A stretch of 9,472 nucleotides of DNA from Vicinamibacteria bacterium (GTDB lineage Bacteria; Acidobacteriota; Vicinamibacteria; Vicinamibacterales; UBA2999). Positions within the stretch are counted from its first letter, which is position 1, and every line of letters begins with the position of its first letter. This document shows positions 5,574 to 9,472 of the stretch, in pieces. The DNA lies in assembly GCA_025924295.1 (NCBI GenBank), contig JAICEG010000183.1, positions 1-9,472 on the forward strand. Reading direction: 5' to 3'. A program made the position numbers and the translations under genes. The notes under the pieces were generated by a model. The model saw nothing but the letters and a program-made list of their open reading frames with translations, was not told the DNA's origin and made no database searches.

Positions 5574-6608
5574 GTGACCCCTTCCCGCTTTCTGAAAGCC
5601 TGCCGCCGCGAACCCGTTGATGCGACGCCCGTCTGGTTCATGCGCCAGGCCGGGCGATACATGCAGGAGTATCGTGCGCTCCGCACGCAGTACTCACTGC
5701 TCGAGATCTGCCGTACGCCCGATCTCGCCACCGAGGTCACGCTGCAGCCGATTCGCCGGCTCGAGGTCGACGCCGCGATCCTCTTCTCGGACCTGCTGCT
5801 GCCTCTCGCCCCGATGGGGCTGCCCTTCGACTTCGTCAAGGGGGAGGGACCGCAAATCGAACATCCCATCGAGGGACCGGCCGACATCGAGAAGCTTCGC
5901 GTCTTCGAACCGCGCGAGGCACTTGGTCACGTGCTCGCAGCGATTCGCCAGATTCAGCGCGAGCTCAACGGACGTGTGCCGCTGATCGGCTTCGCGGGAG
6001 CGCCGTTCACGCTGGCGTCCTATGCGATCGAAGGCGGTCACTCGAACAACTTCGCCAGGACCAAGGCGCTGATGTACGGCCACCCAGACGACTGGCATCG
6101 CCTCTGCGAGAAGTTGTCCCGCGTCGTCGCCGACTTCGTCGTGGCGCAAATCGAGGCAGGCGTCGATGTCATTCAGATCTTCGATTCATGGGTTGGCGCG
6201 CTCGACGCCGGCGACTACCGCGAATTCGCACAGCCCCACACCCGCGCCATCTTCGAAGCGATGGGCGGACGGGTGCCGACCATCCACTTCGGTACTGGGA
6301 CCTCGACGATTCTCGAAGATCTCCGCGATGCCGGCGGCGACGTGATCGGTGTGGACTGGCGCATCCCCATCGATGATGCCTGGGACCGCATCGGCGCGGA
6401 CCATGCGGTGCAGGGAAACCTCGACCCGACGCTGCTGCTCGGCCCGCCGGCCAGAATGCTGCAGCAGACCGACGCCATCCTGACGCGGATCGGTACGCGC
6501 CCGGGTCACATCTTCAACCTGGGACACGGCATCCTGCCGTCGACCCCGGTGGAGCACGTGCAGATGCTCGCGCACTACGTCCACACGGCATCGAGGCGAC
6601 TGCGCTGA
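5574..6608 (+). CDS. hemE: Uroporphyrinogen III decarboxylase
   Basis: This 344-residue protein is a full-length HemE, the cytoplasmic enzyme that removes four acetate carboxyls of uroporphyrinogen III to give coproporphyrinogen III. The N-terminal signature is FLKACRREPVDATPVWFMRQAGRY, in which Arg24 and Arg28 match human UROD Arg37 and Arg41. Asp73 in ILFSDLLLP matches the essential human Asp86. Tyr150 in FTLASYAIEGG matches Tyr164, and His318 in FNLGHGILP matches His339. GFAGAPFT and IQIFDSWVG are further family blocks. All key residues are present. The start is GTG at 5574, placed by the conserved N-terminus; the nearby ATG at 5566 is out of frame and soon stops. No strong Shine-Dalgarno is seen. 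It is followed after 15 nt by the hemY-type oxidase gene. Confidence 0.96.
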   Translation: MTPSRFLKACRREPVDATPVWFMRQAGRYMQEYRALRTQYSLLEICRTPDLATEVTLQPIRRLEVDAAILFSDLLLPLAPMGLPFDFVKGEGPQIEHPIEGPADIEKLRVFEPREALGHVLAAIRQIQRELNGRVPLIGFAGAPFTLASYAIEGGHSNNFARTKALMYGHPDDWHRLCEKLSRVVADFVVAQIEAGVDVIQIFDSWVGALDAGDYREFAQPHTRAIFEAMGGRVPTIHFGTGTSTILEDLRDAGGDVIGVDWRIPIDDAWDRIGADHAVQGNLDPTLLLGPPARMLQQTDAILTRIGTRPGHIFNLGHGILPSTPVEHVQMLAHYVHTASRRLR

Positions 6609-6623
6609 ACGTTGCCAGACCCC

Positions 6624-8018
6624 ATGGCCGAGGGAGTGTTTAGCGACCAGGTCGTCGATGTGGTGATCGTTGGCGCGGGGATCGCCGGCATGGCTGCCGC
6701 CTTCGACTTGCAGTCACGCGGCGTCTCTGTCCGCGTCCTCGAAGCCTCCACCCGCGCAGGAGGTGTCATCGCGACCGATCGATTCGATGACTGGGTCGTC
6801 GACGCCGGGCCTGATTCGCTCCTGGTCCAGAAGCCTGCTGCAGTTGCCCTCTGCCGAGAGCTCGGAATCGCCGACCGGCTGGTGTCGACGTTGACGCCTC
6901 GCACGGCGTACGTGCTGCGCGACGATCAACTCCACCCGATTGCCGAAGGCTCCTTCCTGGGCTTTCCAATCACGGCCGGCGCGCTCGCACAGTCAGGGCT
7001 CTTCTCCGTTGCCGGCAAGGCCCGCATGGCGGGCGAGCTGTTCATCCCGAGGCGAACGGGCGACGAGGACGAATCAATCGGCGACTTCGTCCGCCGCCGC
7101 TTCGGTCAGGAAGCCGTCGACTACCTGGCCGAACCGCTTCTCGCCGGCATCCACGCCGGCGACGTCGACCGACTGTCGATCCACGCCCTGTTCCCGCGTC
7201 TCGTGGAAGCCGAGCGTCGTTCGGGAAGCGTGATCCGTGCGCTCAGGGCGCTGCGGGTCCGGCCGTCGCCTCAGGGGGCATTCGTCTCGCTGCCGGGTGG
7301 AGTTGGCGAACTGGTCGATGCCCTGTCGCGCGCGCTCGCACCTGGAACGATCGTGACCGGTGCGCGTGCGACGGGCGTGGAGCGATCGGATACCTACGCC
7401 ATCGACTCCACGGCGGGTGGGATACGAGCACGCAGCGTGGTACTCGCCGTTCCGGCCTACGCCGCGGCGTCACTCGTGCGGACGTTGGATCCGGCGTTGG
7501 CCGACCTGTGCAACGCCGTACCCTATGCATCGACAGCCACTGTCGCCTTCGGCTACGGGCGCGACCAGATTGCGCATCCGCTGCGAGGCACCGGGTTCGT
7601 CGTTCCGCGCACCGAGGGCATCGCGCTCTTGGCTGGCACGTGGGTGTCGTCCAAGTGGCCGGGCCGCGCCCCGGCGGGCCATGTGCTCATCCGCGGATTT
7701 CTGGGAGGCGGCCGCGATCCTCGTCGCCTCGACGCCTCCGATCGAGAACTGGTGGAGACGGCACAACGCGAGCTCGTCGACCTGCTCGGCATTTCGGGCT
7801 CGCCCCTCTTCGCGCGCCTCTATCGCTGGACACGGCAAAGCCCGCAGTACGAAGTCGGGCATCTGCAGCGCGTCGCGCAGATCGAGCGGCGCCTGACGAC
7901 ACTCCCCGGCTTCTTCGTGACCGGGAGCGGCTTCCGCGCGATCGGGATTCCGGACTGCATCAGCGACGGGCGCGCAACTGCGGCGCGTGCTGCTGACTAT
8001 GCCACTGCACGTTCCTGA
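6624..8018 (+). CDS. hemY: Protoporphyrinogen/coproporphyrinogen oxidase, HemY (HemG, CgoX) type
   Basis: This 464-residue FAD-dependent oxidase catalyses the six-electron oxidation of a porphyrinogen with oxygen: protoporphyrinogen IX in the classical route, coproporphyrinogen III in the coproporphyrin-dependent route. The N-terminal Rossmann motif is VVIVGAGIAGMAAA (13-26), with Glu40 of VLEAS binding the FAD ribose, followed by RAGG and the FDDWVVDAGPDSLL block. The middle has LAEPLLAGIHAGDVDRLS, and FVSLPGGVGELVDAL follows. The C-terminal FAD block is FFVTGSGFRAIGIPDCISDG, where the usual R-G-V-G is R-A-I-G. I start at ATG 6624; an in-frame TTG at 6612 would add four residues (length 468). 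It lies 15 nt after hemE, so the two are surely cotranscribed. No hemH/cpfC is adjacent, so the substrate branch cannot be fixed; lying next to hemE slightly favours coproporphyrinogen. Confidence 0.92.
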   Translation: MAEGVFSDQVVDVVIVGAGIAGMAAAFDLQSRGVSVRVLEASTRAGGVIATDRFDDWVVDAGPDSLLVQKPAAVALCRELGIADRLVSTLTPRTAYVLRDDQLHPIAEGSFLGFPITAGALAQSGLFSVAGKARMAGELFIPRRTGDEDESIGDFVRRRFGQEAVDYLAEPLLAGIHAGDVDRLSIHALFPRLVEAERRSGSVIRALRALRVRPSPQGAFVSLPGGVGELVDALSRALAPGTIVTGARATGVERSDTYAIDSTAGGIRARSVVLAVPAYAAASLVRTLDPALADLCNAVPYASTATVAFGYGRDQIAHPLRGTGFVVPRTEGIALLAGTWVSSKWPGRAPAGHVLIRGFLGGGRDPRRLDASDRELVETAQRELVDLLGISGSPLFARLYRWTRQSPQYEVGHLQRVAQIERRLTTLPGFFVTGSGFRAIGIPDCISDGRATAARAADYATARS

Positions 8019-8076
8019 CAACGGTCCGATGGGACCCGCACCATCGCCCCGTCGCACCGTATAGGATCCAGCTACA

Positions 8077-8985
8077 GTGAAACCCGTTCACATCATCGGC
8101 GTACCTTTGGATCTCGGCGCCGGGCGCCGCGGTGTCGACATGGGGCCGTCCGCCTTTCGCATCGCGGGACTCAGCACCCAGGTCACCGATCTCGGCTGCA
8201 TCGTGACCGACCAGGGTGATGTGCCAGCACCGATTCCCGAGATGCGGCACAAGACAGATGAGCACAAGAAGTACATCCACGAGATCGCGCGCGTGTGCCA
8301 GACGCTGTACACATCAGTCACGGAGTCACTCGACGCTGGCGCGTTGCCCGTCGTACTCGGCGGCGATCACAGCCTGGCTGCGGGCTCGGTGGCCGCCAGC
8401 GCCGACTGGCTGCGCCGTATCTCGTCGTATCCAATGGGGCTCATCTGGGTCGACGCGCACGGCGACATGAACACGCCCGAGACAACGACGAGCGGCAACG
8501 TGCATGGGATGCCGCTGGCGGCCTTGCTCGGACAGGAGCCGACCGAGCTCGCCTCGATCGGGTCGTCGCCGTCGGTACTCCCCGAGCACACGGTGCTCGT
8601 TGGAATCAGGAACCTCGATGAGCGCGAGAAGGATCGCATCCGCGCGTCCGGCGTCCATGTCTTCACGATGAAGGACATCGATCGGCACGGTATCGCCGTG
8701 ATTGCCGAGCGAGCGATCGCGCTGGCCTCGAAATCCACCGGCGGCATCCACGTCTCGTTCGACATGGATGCGTGCGATCCGTCAGTGGCCCCTGGCGTCG
8801 GCACACCGGTGCGCGGCGGGTTGGACTATCGGGAGGCGCACATGGTCATGGAGATCGTGGCGGACTCGCAGGCCATGATCGCGCTCGACCTGGTGGAAGT
8901 GAATCCGACGCTCGATCTGCGCAACGCCACCGCCGAATTCGGCGTGGAGCTGGCGCTGTCGGCGCTGGGCAAAAGGATTCTGTAG
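8077..8985 (+). CDS. rocF: Arginase
   Basis: This 302-residue protein has the standard length and all landmarks of arginase, which hydrolyses L-arginine to ornithine and urea in the cytoplasm using two manganese ions. Metal ligands are His98 in LGGDHS, Asp126, His128 and Asp130 in WVDAHGDMN, and Asp229 and Asp231 in SFDMDACDP. Substrate-side residues include Asn132, and Ser139, Asn141 and His143 in SGNVHGMPLA. A Glu in LDLVEVNP matches the guanidinium-binding position. Agmatinase is less likely because of the SGNVHGMP loop and the N-terminal HIIGVPLDLGAGRRGVDMGPSAFR, both arginase type. The start is GTG at 8077; no Shine-Dalgarno is visible, but a TATAGGAT stretch ends 9 nt upstream and could be a -10 box. 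The gene follows hemY by 58 nt, so it may have its own promoter. Its TAG stop is the left end of a palindrome. Confidence 0.95.
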   Translation: MKPVHIIGVPLDLGAGRRGVDMGPSAFRIAGLSTQVTDLGCIVTDQGDVPAPIPEMRHKTDEHKKYIHEIARVCQTLYTSVTESLDAGALPVVLGGDHSLAAGSVAASADWLRRISSYPMGLIWVDAHGDMNTPETTTSGNVHGMPLAALLGQEPTELASIGSSPSVLPEHTVLVGIRNLDEREKDRIRASGVHVFTMKDIDRHGIAVIAERAIALASKSTGGIHVSFDMDACDPSVAPGVGTPVRGGLDYREAHMVMEIVADSQAMIALDLVEVNPTLDLRNATAEFGVELALSALGKRIL

Positions 8986-9031
8986 GGCGGGTCTTCAGGC
9001 CCGCCGGGTCTAAAGAGCAAGACCCGGCCTA
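8983..9031. repeat. Stop-to-stop quasi-palindrome with two tandem hairpins (REP-like or bidirectional terminator)
   Basis: The 13-nt left arm (8983-8995, TAGGGCGGGTCTT) and right arm (9019-9031, AAGACCCGGCCTA) are inverted copies with one mismatch. The same stretch can also fold as two successive hairpins. The first is GGCGGG (8986-8991) with CCCGCC (9000-9005) and an 8-nt loop. The second is CCGGGTCT (9004-9011) with AGACCCGG (9020-9027) and an 8-nt loop. The outermost three bases on each side are the stop codons of arginase (TAG) and of the convergent peptidase (TAG on minus). There is no T-run. It could be a mobile-type intergenic palindrome or a bidirectional terminator. Confidence 0.6.
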
Positions 9032-9472
9032 CTGCCCGAGCAGCTTCTCCATCTCGTCCATGACCTCGTTCATCCGCTTGATCGTCAGATCGAGTGGTTC
9101 GTCGGTCGTCATGTCCACGCCAGCGTCCTTCAGCAGATCGATCGGATACTTCGATCCACCTGCCGCAAGGAACGTCAGGTAACGGCCGGTCGCGGCCTTG
9201 TCGCCATCCAGGACCTTGGCGGAGAGCGCCTCGGCGGCTGTGAAGGACGTCGCGTACTGGAACACGTAGAAGTCGCGATAGAAGTGCGGAATGAAACTCC
9301 ATTCGTGCGCGATGTAGTCGTCGACGATCGCAACCTTCTGGTCGTGGCCGTAGTACTTGCGCGTGATGTCGAGATAGAGCGTCGCCAGCGCGTCTCCGGT
9401 AATCGGCTCGCCGCGCTGCCCCATCTCGTGCATCCGCAACTCGAACTCGGCAAACTGGGTCTGGCGAAACAC
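9029..9472 (-). CDS. pepF: Oligoendopeptidase F-type M3 metallopeptidase, C-terminal part (5' end cut by window edge)
   Basis: The open frame enters from the right edge and ends at a TAG at 9031-9029, giving 148 codons of the C-terminal region. It matches the PepF branch of peptidase family M3, zinc enzymes that cleave oligopeptides in the cytoplasm. Recognisable blocks are FRQTQFAEFELRMHEM, the YLDITRKYYG segment, and the family-typical HEWSFIPHFYRDFYVFQYAT, whose His and Tyr residues line the active site. Near the end are GGSKYPIDLLKDAGVDMTT and an EPL-containing terminal helix. The zinc-binding HExxH motif lies upstream, outside the window, so intactness cannot be judged. The first codon visible at the edge is GTG, but this is an internal valine and not a start. 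The gene converges on arginase, with only the palindrome between them. Confidence 0.88.
   Translation of the reverse strand: MFRQTQFAEFELRMHEMGQRGEPITGDALATLYLDITRKYYGHDQKVAIVDDYIAHEWSFIPHFYRDFYVFQYATSFTAAEALSAKVLDGDKAATGRYLTFLAAGGSKYPIDLLKDAGVDMTTDEPLDLTIKRMNEVMDEMEKLLGQ

Noticed and set aside
6612..6614. TTG at 6612 as the hemY start
   Set aside because: ATG at 6624 is a better codon, still keeps 12 residues before the FAD motif, and neither site has a Shine-Dalgarno. The TTG remains possible.
8023..8036. GGTCC-GATG-GGACC hairpin between hemY and arginase as a terminator
   Set aside because: The stem is only 5 bp and no T-run follows; this is expected by chance in GC-rich sequence.
7470..8057. 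A 195-codon minus-strand frame
   Set aside because: It is antisense to the hemY-type gene, which is intact, and has no domain of its own.

Overview
The window is GC-rich, densely coded bacterial chromosome. It most likely comes from an Acidobacteriota member, possibly Vicinamibacteria-like. The main taxonomic clue is the gene at the left edge, which encodes a secreted von Willebrand factor A (VWFA)-related protein of the type found almost only in Acidobacteria. Six of the ten complete 5' ends start with GTG or TTG or have a contested non-ATG start, and good Shine-Dalgarno sequences are rare. The species is not determined.

Layout. (1) 1-1271, minus: secreted VWFA-related protein, truncated by the left edge. 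(2) 1346-2977, plus: rpiB followed 15 nt later by a PilT-type retraction ATPase gene. (3) 2957-4944, minus: a tightly packed three-gene operon. It encodes a restriction-endonuclease-fold-like protein with a long basic tail, an unrecognised protein, and a VTT/DedA-type membrane protein. Its last gene overlaps the pilT-like gene tail to tail by 21 nt. (4) 4945-5136: divergent promoter region. (5) 5137-8018, plus: a stand-alone receiver-domain protein, hemE, and a hemY-type protoporphyrinogen/coproporphyrinogen oxidase, closely spaced. (6) 8077-8985, plus: arginase. (7) 8983-9031: a 49-bp quasi-palindrome running from one stop codon to the other. (8) 9029-9472, minus: C-terminal part of an M3-family oligoendopeptidase F, truncated by the right edge.

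How the genes fit together. HemE makes coproporphyrinogen III, and a HemY/CgoX-type oxidase can act directly on it, so their adjacency is biochemically sensible. The receiver protein upstream may share their transcript. Arginase and RpiB are housekeeping enzymes of nitrogen and pentose metabolism. The retraction ATPase implies type IV pili encoded elsewhere. The minus-strand three-gene operon is the least understood part.

No tRNA, rRNA, CRISPR array, insertion sequence or phage gene is visible. No gene-free stretch exceeds 300 bases; the longest is about 190 bases (4945-5136). The most interesting unexplained signals are the stop-to-stop palindrome, the uncharacterised three-gene operon, and two starts lying exactly 7 nt downstream of a -10-like hexamer, which suggests leaderless mRNAs.
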